NCBI GenBank assembly: GCA_052169395.1
Contig: JBQNCN010000002.1
Span: 281,490-345,489, forward strand
Length of the DNA: 64,000 nt
Direction: 5' to 3'
Source of the DNA: Fimenecus sp052169395
GTDB taxonomy: Bacteria > Bacillota > Clostridia > Oscillospirales > Acutalibacteraceae
Position 1 is the stretch's first letter. Each line of letters begins with the position of its first letter. A program made the position numbers and the translations under genes. Positions 7,731 through 16,322 of this stretch are shown one piece after another. The notes beneath the pieces are model-generated. The model did no database searches. It was given only the letters and a program-made list of their open reading frames with translations, and was not told the origin of the DNA.

Positions 7731-8933
7731 ATGGCAAAAGCAAAATTTGACAGATCAAAGCCGCATGTCAACATCGGCACAATCGGCCACGTTGACCACG
7801 GTAAGACAACCCTTACAGCTGCAATTACTAAGTACCTTTCAAAGAAGGGCTTTGCAAGCTTTGAGGATTATGCAAACATCGATAAGGCTCCCGAAGAAAG
7901 AGCAAGAGGAATTACAATAAATACATCTCACGTTGAGTATCAGACTGAAGCTCGTCACTATGCTCACGTTGACTGCCCCGGTCACGCCGACTATATCAAA
8001 AACATGATTACCGGTGCTGCACAGATGGATGGCGCTATTCTTGTTATCGCTGCAACTGACGGTCCTATGGCTCAGACAAAGGAACACCTTCTTCTTGCAA
8101 GACAGGTTGGCGTGCCTTATATTGTTGTTTTCCTTAACAAGTGCGATCAGGTTGACGATCCTGAGCTTCTTGAGCTTGTAGAGATGGAAGTAAGAGAAAC
8201 TCTTAATGAGTATGGTTTCCCAGGCGATGATACCCCTATTATAAAAGGCTCTGCACTTGAAGTTCTTGAAAAGGGTGGAGATGACCCGACAGAAGCTGTT
8301 TATAAGCCGATTGAAGAACTTATGAAAGCTGTAGACGAGTACATTCCTACTCCTGAAAGATCTGAAGATCAGCCTTTCCTTATGCCTGTTGAAGACGTTA
8401 TGACCATTTCAGGTCGTGGCACGGTTGCTACTGGCAGAGTTGAAAGAGGTGTGATTAAGATTAATGAAGAAATTGAGATTATAGGTCTTACTGAAGAGAG
8501 AAAGAAGACTGTAGTTACAGGTCTTGAGATGTTCAGAAAGACTCTTGATTTCGCAGAAGCCGGTGATAATATCGGTGCACTTCTTAGAGGTGTTTCAAGA
8601 GAGGACATTGAAAGAGGTCAGGTTCTTTGCAAACCAGGTTCAATCAATCCTCACACAAAATTTAAAGGCCAGGTTTATGTTCTTAATAAGGATGAAGGCG
8701 GTCGTCATACTCCTTTCTTCAATAAGTATCGTCCTCAGTTCTATTTTAGAACAACAGACGTAACAGGCACAATTACTCTTCCTGAGGGAACTGAAATGTG
8801 CATGCCGGGCGATAACATTATTATGAGCGTTGAGCTTATTACTCCTATCGCTATTGAAAAGGGTCTTCGTTTTGCTATTCGTGAAGGCGGCAGAACAGTT
8901 GGTTCAGGCGTTATCACAGAAATTGACGAATAA
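7731..8933 (+). CDS. tuf: Elongation factor Tu
   Basis: 400 residues, full length. EF-Tu delivers aminoacyl-tRNA to the ribosomal A site as a GTP complex. The P-loop GHVDHGKTT (about 19-27), DCPGHAD and NKCD motifs are intact, as are beta-barrel domains 2 and 3. ATG at 7731 follows AGGAGG. It ends with a strong terminator, so the str operon stops here and does not run into the S10 operon, which lies 29 kb away. Confidence 0.99.
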   Translation: MAKAKFDRSKPHVNIGTIGHVDHGKTTLTAAITKYLSKKGFASFEDYANIDKAPEERARGITINTSHVEYQTEARHYAHVDCPGHADYIKNMITGAAQMDGAILVIAATDGPMAQTKEHLLLARQVGVPYIVVFLNKCDQVDDPELLELVEMEVRETLNEYGFPGDDTPIIKGSALEVLEKGGDDPTEAVYKPIEELMKAVDEYIPTPERSEDQPFLMPVEDVMTISGRGTVATGRVERGVIKINEEIEIIGLTEERKKTVVTGLEMFRKTLDFAEAGDNIGALLRGVSREDIERGQVLCKPGSINPHTKFKGQVYVLNKDEGGRHTPFFNKYRPQFYFRTTDVTGTITLPEGTEMCMPGDNIIMSVELITPIAIEKGLRFAIREGGRTVGSGVITEIDE

Positions 8934-8944
8934 TTAAAATTTAA

Positions 8945-8975
8945 AAATCCGACACGAAAGTGTCGGATTTTTTAT
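8945..8975. terminator. Strong bidirectional terminator between tuf and tetR
   Basis: A perfect 11-bp stem AAATCCGACAC (8945-8955) with GTGTCGGATTT (8960-8970) and a GAAA tetraloop, followed by T residues. The A-rich left flank gives a T run on the other strand, so it can end both convergent genes. Confidence 0.9.
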
Positions 8976-9562
8976 TATTTCTTTTTTAATTTATTTATTC
9001 CGGAAATTCCGTTTACAAAAAGAGACTCAAGTTGTACGGCAATATCGTGTGGACAAAGATTTAATTCGGGGTGTTCAAACCAAAAAGTTAAAATTCCTGC
9101 AAATCCGTTTGCAAAATATGAGTAGTAGAAATCGAATTCATCTGAATATTCTATGTTATATGTTTTTAAAAAAATATCTTCTGAATTTTCTTTGAATGCT
9201 TTTTTGAATTTAATAGCGAATTGCTTATCGCCGTTTTCTGAGAGGAAAATTTGGCAAAGTTCTTTGTTTTTATAAAAGAAATCACAAATTCTGCTTAAAA
9301 TGGTATAGGGAACTTTTTTTATGTTTGAAGTAGTAGGTGCGTTTATTGTTGATATAAAATTATAAAAGAATTCATTTTCGATGTTTTCCACAAGAGCTCT
9401 AATATTTTTATAATGAAGATAAAATGTGCCTCTGTTCAATTTTGTGAGTGTACAAAGTTCCTGCACGCTTATTTCTTCAAGCGGTTTTTCCAAAAGCAAA
9501 GCACAAAGCCCGTCCTTTAAAATCCGTTTTGTTTTTATAACTCTTAAATCGGCATTGTTCAC
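8975..9562 (-). CDS. TetR/AcrR family transcriptional regulator
   Basis: 195 residues from the preferred GTG at 9562, which follows GGGGA (9568-9572) and gives VNNADLRVIKTKRI; a TTG-initiated extension to 9607 lacks a ribosome site. The N-terminal HTH runs through ISVQELCTLTKLNRGTFYLHYKN, the classic TetR recognition-helix ending. The C-terminal ligand domain is of the divergent kind seen in DhaS/YxaF-like regulators. No efflux gene is adjacent. It is tail-to-tail with tuf and divergent, over 330 nt, from the V-ATPase operon, so its target is unclear. Confidence 0.9.
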   Translation of the reverse strand: MNNADLRVIKTKRILKDGLCALLLEKPLEEISVQELCTLTKLNRGTFYLHYKNIRALVENIENEFFYNFISTINAPTTSNIKKVPYTILSRICDFFYKNKELCQIFLSENGDKQFAIKFKKAFKENSEDIFLKTYNIEYSDEFDFYYSYFANGFAGILTFWFEHPELNLCPHDIAVQLESLFVNGISGINKLKKK

Positions 9563-9895
9563 ATTAGTCCCCAAAAGATACAAAATTATCACATATATAG
9601 TACACAAAAAACATTTTTATTTCAAATATTAAACTCAATAATTTCATTTATATGATTGATAAGAAATAAAGGTGCGAAATCAAAAAGACCTGTAGCTTTA
9701 AACCGACAGATCTTTCTTATATAAGTTAAAAAACAGTGGATTGACAAATACCGTTCACTCGTATACTTACTTAAACCGCAAGTGAAAATCTGATCAATAT
9801 AAATAAAATATAAATAATATATGTTTTATAGGTTTTTACTTTAAAAAAAACTTTTAATATGTTATTATAATTACAATAATTTGTGGGGTGATAAA
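9563..9895. other. Intergenic region between tetR and the V-ATPase operon
   Basis: 333 nt without a gene. An imperfect hairpin at about 9680-9716 (AAAGA/TCTTT and CTGT/ACAG arms) with a T run in minus-strand orientation could be a terminator. A TATAAT at 9866-9871 may be the -10 of the V-ATPase operon, but no good -35 is seen. Confidence 0.4.
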
Positions 9896-10207
9896 ATGCC
9901 CGATGGAATGCTTAAAGAAATTCTTGCAGCTGAAAAAAAGAACAGAGAAAATGAAGAAAATGCACGAATTTCGGCACAAAAAATAATTGCCGATGCCAAA
10001 GAACAAGCGGAAGATTTTATAAAATCAAACCGCATTGCTTTTGATGAATTTGAAAAAGAAGAGCTTAATAAAAAAAAGCTTGAAGGAGAACGGTATATTG
10101 CCGCGGAAAAACTTAAGGCGCAGCAGCAGGCAAAGCAGCTTAAAGAAGGCGCTTCTGAAAAGCTTTCTGAGGCTGTAGGTTTTATAAGGGAAGCACTTAT
10201 TAAATAA
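9896..10207 (+). CDS. ntpF: V-type ATPase peripheral-stalk subunit (G/H type)
   Basis: 103 residues, almost all charged and alpha-helical (EKKNRENEENARI, AEKLKAQQQAKQLKEG), as expected for the coiled-coil stalk partner of subunit E. With E it links the catalytic head to the membrane part of the rotary ATPase. ATG at 9896 follows GGGGTGAT; an in-frame TTG at 9881 lies before that site. First gene of an operon in the order F-I-K-E-C-G-A-B-D, the order of the Enterococcus hirae ntp operon, so I use ntp names. Only one nucleotide separates it from ntpI. Confidence 0.85.
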   Translation: MPDGMLKEILAAEKKNRENEENARISAQKIIADAKEQAEDFIKSNRIAFDEFEKEELNKKKLEGERYIAAEKLKAQQQAKQLKEGASEKLSEAVGFIREALIK

Positions 10208-10208
10208 T

Positions 10209-12194
10209 ATGGCAAAACTTAAAATAAAAAAAATTGAAATAATAGCCCCTATTGGAAAAAGCAAAGAGGTAATAGATACGCTTGAAAGACTGGGTACGGT
10301 TGAAATAACCGAAACACCGCAGTCTGACGGCGTTTTTTGCTATGATACAAAGGAAAATGTAAATACAATAATTAAAAATCGTGAAAATGCTGAAAAAGCA
10401 AGAGACTTTTTAAGTGTTTATGCTCCGAGAAAGCAGGATATGCTGGAGGGATTTAAACCGAGAAAAGAAATTGAACTTTCAGATTTTTATGTTAGAAGTG
10501 AAAAAAATGATGAAATACGATGCACTTGCGATGAAATAAATTCGTGTGTTTCCGAACTCACAGAAATTAAAACTGAAATCACAAAAACAAATATAGATAT
10601 AACGGCACTTGAGCCGTGGCAAAGCCTTGAAATTCCGCTTGGCACAGTTGGCACTGAAAAGACCGATATTATTATAGGAACTCTTCCCGATGAATACAGT
10701 GAGGAAAAACTGAAAACAAGGCTTGTTGAGATAGCCCCCACGCTTTTATCTTATGATTTTACGATTGTTTCAAGTCTTAAGGTACAGACCTATCTGGCGT
10801 TTATCGTTATTAAAGAAGAACGGGAGCTTTTACAAAACGCTTTAAGAGAACTTAATTTTACTGCAGTCAGTTTTACCGAAAACACGACAGCAAGGGAAGA
10901 AATTGATGAAAAAAAACAAAAAATCATTGCCTTGGAACAGGAAATCGACGCAATAAAAAACAAACTTAAGGCGTTGGATAAAAATCGCGAAGCAATTGAT
11001 TTTTTGATAGATTGTGAAACTATCAGAGCGGATAAGTATGAGGCTTTTCAAAATGTGGGAATAACAGAAAGTGTTATGGATATAAAAGGATATATTCCCG
11101 AAACCTATGCTGAAAAAACGGCAAAAAGACTTGAGGAAAAGCTTGGTTGTGCCGTGCTTATAACTGAGCCTCCTGAGGATGATGAGGTTCCCGTGGCGCT
11201 TAAAAACAACGGCTTTGCAGCACCTGCGGAAAGTGTTACTGAAATGTACTCAATGCCTGGAAAATATGATATTGATCCTACACCTGTAATGTCATTTTTT
11301 TACTATTGTTTTTTTGGTATGATGCTTTCAGATGCAGGCTATGGACTTCTTATGGTAATAGCTACGCTTTTTGTACTGTTTAAGTATAAACCCGAAAGAG
11401 AAAAAGCCAATCAGGTGAGGATGTATCTTTATTGCGGTATATCCACAATGTTCTGGGGTATTATGTACGGATCGTTTTTTGGCGATATAATAAATGTAAT
11501 AAGAACGAACTTTTTGAATCTTCCTGAAATAAGACTTTATGTATGGATGGATCAGCAAAATCAACTTATGACATCTATGATATGGTGTTTTCTTTTTGGA
11601 ATTATTCATCTTTTTACAGGTGTCTTCTGCAAGTCAATAACAGAGTGGAAATACGGAAGCAAGATTTGGGCCATACTGGAACCGTTGTCGATATTTTTGA
11701 CAGTTGGAGGAGCATCACCGATAGCACTAGATATGATTCAACCCGGAGTTCCCGCTATGGTAAAATCATGGGGAGGAAGGCTCGCCCTTGCAGGTATTGT
11801 TCTTGTCATGATATGTGGAGCAAGAGGTAAAAAAGGTTTTTCTATTGTGTCGGGAGCGCTTTCAAATATTTATAATACCGCATCCGGTTTCTTATCAGAT
11901 ATTCTGTCGTATTCCAGACTTTTAGCATTAGGACTTGTAACGGGAATTATAGGTCAGGTTATAAATATGATGGGTGCAATGCCTAAAAATATTTTTGTTA
12001 AGTCTGTGTCTGTAATAATCATATTCATTTTAGGGCATACTATAAATTTTGCGATAAATATTATCGGCGCATATGTACATACTTTAAGGCTTCAATATGT
12101 AGAATTTTTCCAAAAATTCTATGAGGGCGGCGGAAGAAAATTTTCTCCGCTGAAAATAAATACAAAAGGATTCAAGTTCAAGGAGGAACAATAA
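10209..12194 (+). CDS. ntpI: V-type ATPase subunit I (membrane stator, a-subunit homologue)
   Basis: 661 residues, in the normal range. The N-terminal half is soluble and helical, with a coiled coil near 225-260 (EKKQKIIALEQEIDAIKNKL). The C-terminal half, from about residue 365, holds the membrane helices and ends in the conserved SYSRLLALGLVTGIIGQV segment, which carries the essential arginine next to the K ring. It forms the ion half-channels. Its last base overlaps the ntpK start codon. Confidence 0.95.
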   Translation: MAKLKIKKIEIIAPIGKSKEVIDTLERLGTVEITETPQSDGVFCYDTKENVNTIIKNRENAEKARDFLSVYAPRKQDMLEGFKPRKEIELSDFYVRSEKNDEIRCTCDEINSCVSELTEIKTEITKTNIDITALEPWQSLEIPLGTVGTEKTDIIIGTLPDEYSEEKLKTRLVEIAPTLLSYDFTIVSSLKVQTYLAFIVIKEERELLQNALRELNFTAVSFTENTTAREEIDEKKQKIIALEQEIDAIKNKLKALDKNREAIDFLIDCETIRADKYEAFQNVGITESVMDIKGYIPETYAEKTAKRLEEKLGCAVLITEPPEDDEVPVALKNNGFAAPAESVTEMYSMPGKYDIDPTPVMSFFYYCFFGMMLSDAGYGLLMVIATLFVLFKYKPEREKANQVRMYLYCGISTMFWGIMYGSFFGDIINVIRTNFLNLPEIRLYVWMDQQNQLMTSMIWCFLFGIIHLFTGVFCKSITEWKYGSKIWAILEPLSIFLTVGGASPIALDMIQPGVPAMVKSWGGRLALAGIVLVMICGARGKKGFSIVSGALSNIYNTASGFLSDILSYSRLLALGLVTGIIGQVINMMGAMPKNIFVKSVSVIIIFILGHTINFAINIIGAYVHTLRLQYVEFFQKFYEGGGRKFSPLKINTKGFKFKEEQ

Positions 12195-12673
12195 TGGAAT
12201 ATTTAGGTTTGGCACTTGCCGTTTTAGGTGGAGCGTTTGCGGTACTGCTTTCAGGTATGGGTTCTGCAAGAGGCGTGGGAACTGTCGGTCAGGCGGCGGC
12301 AGGTCTTTTGGCGGAGGATCCGTCAAAGTTTACCAAAGTGCTTATTCTTCAGATTTTGCCGGGTACACAAGGTCTTTACGGATTTATTACTGCGATTTTG
12401 GTAATGGTTAAAACTAAAATTTTAAGCGGTACTCCTTTAATGCTTACAGCATCACAGGGACTTACAATTTTTGCGTGTTGTCTTCCTATGGCGATTGTCG
12501 GATATTTTTCGGCGGTTCATCAGGGAAAGGTTGCGGCTTCCGGTGTTTCGGTGGTTGCTAAAAAGCCTGAACAGCAGTCAAAGGCTATGATTCTTTCAGC
12601 AATGGTTGAAACCTATGCTGTTTTGGCGCTGCTTACATCGATACTTCTTATTCTAAATGTAAAAGTTGGTTAA
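12194..12673 (+). CDS. ntpK: V-type Na+-ATPase subunit K (proteolipid rotor)
   Basis: 159 residues forming four membrane helices, a duplicated hairpin as in E. hirae NtpK. The ion site is of the sodium type. Leu55, Thr58 and Gln59 sit in ILPGTQGLYGF, Gln110 in HQGKVAASG and Glu139 in MVETYA; these match the five known Na+ ligands of E. hirae NtpK (L61, T64, Q65, Q110, E139). ATG at 12194 follows AAGGAGGA inside the end of ntpI. The ring of these subunits rotates as ions pass along subunit I. Confidence 0.95.
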   Translation: MEYLGLALAVLGGAFAVLLSGMGSARGVGTVGQAAAGLLAEDPSKFTKVLILQILPGTQGLYGFITAILVMVKTKILSGTPLMLTASQGLTIFACCLPMAIVGYFSAVHQGKVAASGVSVVAKKPEQQSKAMILSAMVETYAVLALLTSILLILNVKVG

Positions 12674-12674
12674 G

Positions 12675-13265
12675 ATGAGCGGGCTTGATAAAATTATTTC
12701 AGATATAACCGAACAGTCCAAATTGCGTTCTGATGAACTTTTGAGGACTTCTCGGGAAGAGGCTGAAAGGCTTTTATCTGAAAGTCATCAAAAGGCTCTT
12801 GCTGAAAAAGAACAAAGGCAAAAGAAGCTTGATGAAAAGCTTTCCGTACTTGAAAATAATTCAAGAGCTTCGGCAAGGCTTGCGTCATCAAAAATAATTT
12901 TAACGGCAAAACATGAGGCTGCCGCTGAAATGCTTTGCAAGGCTGTTGCGATAATAGACGGACTTTCAAAAAAGGAATATTTTGAAATTATTAAAAAGCT
13001 TATACTGAAAAACGCTCGTAAGGGAGAGGATGGGATTATTCGTTTTTCAAAAACGGATTCAAAAAGACTTCCGCAGAATTTCCTTGAGAGTATAGAAAAA
13101 AATCTTGACGGAGCAAAGCTTACGCTTGGAAAGCCTGCGGATATAAATGACGGGTTTATTTTGTCGTATGGACTTGTTGATGTAAATTGCACCTTTGATG
13201 CTGTAACATCGGATAAGTCGGATGAAATAAATGACGGTCTGAATAAAATCTTATTCGAGGCTTAA
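12675..13265 (+). CDS. ntpE: V-type ATPase subunit E (peripheral stalk)
   Basis: 196 residues from ATG at 12675, one base after the ntpK stop; an in-frame TTG at 12666 inside ntpK is an alternative and no strong ribosome site decides, so translation is probably coupled. The N-terminal half is a charged helix (EEAERLLSESHQKALAEKEQRQ) that pairs with the ntpF product. The C-terminal domain, with GFILSYGLVDVNCTFDAV, contacts the head. The role is to hold the A3B3 head against rotation. Confidence 0.92.
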   Translation: MSGLDKIISDITEQSKLRSDELLRTSREEAERLLSESHQKALAEKEQRQKKLDEKLSVLENNSRASARLASSKIILTAKHEAAAEMLCKAVAIIDGLSKKEYFEIIKKLILKNARKGEDGIIRFSKTDSKRLPQNFLESIEKNLDGAKLTLGKPADINDGFILSYGLVDVNCTFDAVTSDKSDEINDGLNKILFEA

Positions 13266-13266
13266 A

Positions 13267-14232
13267 ATGAATGAAAAATATGCCTTCGGTGTGGCAATGT
13301 GCCGTGCAAAAGAAAATTCACTTTTAAGCAGACAGGATATAGATGAAATTGCTGCAGCACCTAGCTATAAAAGAGCAATTGAGCTGCTTTCAAATAAGGG
13401 CTATGACACACGGGGCGGCTATGATTATGAGGAGTTTTTAAAGCTTCGTATGAATGATGCTATTGAAACGGTTAAGTCGGCGGCTGAAAACTCAGAACTT
13501 TTAAATATTCTTTTTGTTAAGAATGATTTTCATAATTTAAAAACCGCTTTAAAGGGTAAAAAGAGTGAAACTGAATATGATAAATTCTTTGAGCCGTTCG
13601 GCATTTGCACTTATGAGGTTTTAAAAAAATCTGTAGAGGAAAATGATTTTTCATATCTTCCCGAGCTTATGCGAGAAACTGCGGAAAAAGCGAATGAGCT
13701 TTTGCAAAAGACCGGTTCCGGTCAGCTTTGTGATATAGTATGTGATAGAGGTGCTATGTCGGCTATGCTTTGTCTTGCTGAAAAGTCAAAGGATGAAGTT
13801 CTTATAAGTTATGCAAAAAATGTTGTGCTTTGTGCAGATGTTAAAATTCTTTTAAGATGCGCCAAGACTGAAAAGCCTAAAAGCTTTATGGAGGAGGCGC
13901 TTTGTAAAATTCCCGGCATTGATTTTTCAAAGCTTGAAGATTCAGCTTTAAAAGGAGAAAGTGAGTTTATAGATGCTCTTTCGGAACTGGGATTTTCTAA
14001 GTTTAAAGAAAAAATTGATGAAGGTTTCTTCAGTTTTGAAAAATATTGTGATGATATTTTAATGGAGAATTTTAAAATGTCAAAATATACCGCTTTCGGT
14101 CTTTCACCGATTGCAGCATATTATTATGCCGTAAGTGCCGAGGTTATGTGTTTGCGGATTATATTGTCTGGAAAGCTTAACGGTGCCGAGGAAAAAGTTG
14201 TTCGCAGCAGAATAAGGGAGCTTTATGTATAA
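13267..14232 (+). CDS. ntpC: V-type ATPase subunit C (rotor-membrane connector, d-type)
   Basis: 321 residues, close to the usual 320-350. It is helical and has the C/AC39 family features near the N terminus (MCRAKENSLLSRQDIDEI) and C terminus (GLSPIAAYYYAVSAEVMCLRIILSGKLNG). In the complex it sits as a funnel between the K ring and the D-F central stalk. ATG at 13267 is one base after the ntpE stop. The gene overlaps ntpG by eight nucleotides. Confidence 0.94.
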   Translation: MNEKYAFGVAMCRAKENSLLSRQDIDEIAAAPSYKRAIELLSNKGYDTRGGYDYEEFLKLRMNDAIETVKSAAENSELLNILFVKNDFHNLKTALKGKKSETEYDKFFEPFGICTYEVLKKSVEENDFSYLPELMRETAEKANELLQKTGSGQLCDIVCDRGAMSAMLCLAEKSKDEVLISYAKNVVLCADVKILLRCAKTEKPKSFMEEALCKIPGIDFSKLEDSALKGESEFIDALSELGFSKFKEKIDEGFFSFEKYCDDILMENFKMSKYTAFGLSPIAAYYYAVSAEVMCLRIILSGKLNGAEEKVVRSRIRELYV

Positions 14233-14539
14233 AACGGTTGTTATAGGTGACAGGGACAGTATTTACGGATTTAAATCTTTAGGTCTTGACATAATCCCCG
14301 TCAATGAAAAAAAAGAAGCTTATGAGGTAGTGAAAAAAGCTGCGGCAAATGGCACTTATGCCGTAATTTTTGTAACTGAAAAGGTGTTCTTCGAAATAAA
14401 AGATATTAGCGAGCATTATAAGGAACAGCCATATCCCGTCATACTTCCGATACCAGGAGTTAGCGGAAATACGGGAGAGGGATCAAAAAATGTTACCGAC
14501 TGCATAAAAAGAGCTGTCGGCTCTGATATTGTCGGATAG
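14225..14539 (+). CDS. ntpG: V-type ATPase subunit F (central stalk; NtpG in Enterococcus)
   Basis: 104 residues with the small Rossmann-like F-subunit fold: VIGDRDSIYGFKSLGLDI at the N terminus, AVIFVTEKVF in the middle and a PYPVILPIPG loop. It binds subunit D in the rotating central stalk and stimulates ATPase activity. ATG at 14225 overlaps the end of ntpC. The next gene starts 10 nt after its stop, with the ribosome site overlapping the stop. Confidence 0.94.
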   Translation: MYKTVVIGDRDSIYGFKSLGLDIIPVNEKKEAYEVVKKAAANGTYAVIFVTEKVFFEIKDISEHYKEQPYPVILPIPGVSGNTGEGSKNVTDCIKRAVGSDIVG

Positions 14540-14549
14540 GAAGGTAAAG

Positions 14550-16322
14550 ATGAACAAACCAACGATTTTAAAGGTTGCGGGACCGCTTGTTGTCGCGCAA
14601 AATATGAAAAACGCCGATATGTTTGACGTTGTGAGAGTTTCAAATGAAAGACTTATCGGTGAAATAATTGAAATGCACGGAGATCTTGCGTCCATTCAGG
14701 TTTATGAAGATACTGCGGGGCTTGGACCGGGAGAACCTGTAGAAAGTACAGGGGAGCCACTTTCAGTAGAACTTGGACCTGGACTTATAGGCGGGATTTT
14801 TGACGGAATTCAAAGACCGCTTGTTGAAATCATGAAAAAAGATGGAAGCCTTTTGAAACGAGGTGTTGAAGCACCTGCACTTTCCCGTGAAAAAAAATGG
14901 CATTTTTTGCCTAATCTTTCTGTAGGAGATGAAATAACGGCGGGTGATGTGCTGGGATTTGTTGATGAAACGCCTACTGTCAAACATAAAATACTAACAC
15001 CGTTTAAGGTTTCAGGAAAAATTCTTGAACTTAATGAAGGCGACTTCACAGTGTCAGATACGATAGGAACGGCTGAAACCGAAAATGGTGAGAAAATAGA
15101 GCTTAAGCTTATGAGCAAGTGGCCTGTAAGACAGGGTAGACCTGTAAAGAGAAAGTTATCACCGGATATTCCTCTTGTAACGGGTCAGAGAATAATAGAT
15201 ACATTTTTTCCGATTGCAAAGGGAGGCACTGCGACAATTCCGGGACCTTTCGGGTCGGGAAAAACAGTTATTCAACACCAGCTTGCAAAGTGGGCTGCCG
15301 CTGATATTGTAGTTTATATAGGCTGTGGAGAACGTGGAAACGAAATGACTGATGTTTTAAATGAGTTCCCCACTCTTAAAGATCCCAAAACAGGCAGAAG
15401 CCTTATGGAAAGAACCATTCTTATTGCAAATACATCAGATATGCCGGTTGCCGCACGTGAGGCATCAATTTATACAGGTATAACAATAGCTGAATATTTC
15501 AGAGATATGGGATATTCCGTTGCACTTTTGGGTGATTCCACTTCAAGATGGGCAGAGGCTCTTCGTGAGATGAGCGGACGTCTTGAGGAGATGCCGGGTG
15601 AGGAGGGCTATCCTGCATATCTTGGCTCAAGACTTGCGCAGTTTTATGAAAGAGCAGGTAGAGTTAAAACTCTTGGAAGTGAAGATAACGAGGGTTCTCT
15701 TTCAGTTATCGGTGCGGTATCTCCGCCGGGCGGCGATATTTCAGAGCCTGTTTCTCAGGCTACTCTCCGTATTGTAAAGGTTTTTTGGGGACTTGACTCA
15801 AATCTTGCTTATCAAAGACATTTCCCTGCAATTAACTGGCTTTCTTCATACAGTCTTTATTCAGATACTCTTGGTCAATGGTTTGATGAAAATGTAAATG
15901 ATAAATGGAGTTCTTTGCGTGTACGAATGATGGCTCTACTTTCAGAAGAGGCAAGTCTTAATGAAATAGTAAAGCTTGTCGGTATGGATGCTTTGGGTGC
16001 TCTTGATAGACTGAAAATGGAAACTGCAAGATCGATTCGTGAGGATTATTTGCAGCAGGACAGTTTCAATGAAGTAGATACATATGCTTCACATGAAAAA
16101 CAGTTTATCATGATGAATCTTGTTATGAGTTATTATGATGAGTGTAAAAAGGCTCTTGAACAAGGAACAAATATTGAAAAGCTTGCAAATCTTGCCGTGA
16201 GAGAACGTATAGGCAGATTTAAATATGTTCACGAAAATGATATAAAAGAGCAAGCGGAGGATATATCAAGACAGCTTCTTGAGGAAATTGGTGCGGCTTC
16301 CGCTGAAAAGGAGGATTTCTGA
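14550..16322 (+). CDS. ntpA: V-type ATPase catalytic subunit A
   Basis: 590 residues. The Walker A GPFGSGKT lies near 231-238, preceded by the V-ATPase-specific non-homologous insert. GERGNEM, LLGDSTSRWAEALREMSGRLEEMPGEEGYP and SPPGGDISEPV are all intact, so it should be catalytically competent. ATG at 14550 follows AGGAAGG and gives MNKPTILKVAGP; an in-frame TTG at 14529 precedes that site. Its last base overlaps the ntpB start codon. It hydrolyses or makes ATP at the A-B interfaces. Confidence 0.98.
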   Translation: MNKPTILKVAGPLVVAQNMKNADMFDVVRVSNERLIGEIIEMHGDLASIQVYEDTAGLGPGEPVESTGEPLSVELGPGLIGGIFDGIQRPLVEIMKKDGSLLKRGVEAPALSREKKWHFLPNLSVGDEITAGDVLGFVDETPTVKHKILTPFKVSGKILELNEGDFTVSDTIGTAETENGEKIELKLMSKWPVRQGRPVKRKLSPDIPLVTGQRIIDTFFPIAKGGTATIPGPFGSGKTVIQHQLAKWAAADIVVYIGCGERGNEMTDVLNEFPTLKDPKTGRSLMERTILIANTSDMPVAAREASIYTGITIAEYFRDMGYSVALLGDSTSRWAEALREMSGRLEEMPGEEGYPAYLGSRLAQFYERAGRVKTLGSEDNEGSLSVIGAVSPPGGDISEPVSQATLRIVKVFWGLDSNLAYQRHFPAINWLSSYSLYSDTLGQWFDENVNDKWSSLRVRMMALLSEEASLNEIVKLVGMDALGALDRLKMETARSIREDYLQQDSFNEVDTYASHEKQFIMMNLVMSYYDECKKALEQGTNIEKLANLAVRERIGRFKYVHENDIKEQAEDISRQLLEEIGAASAEKEDF

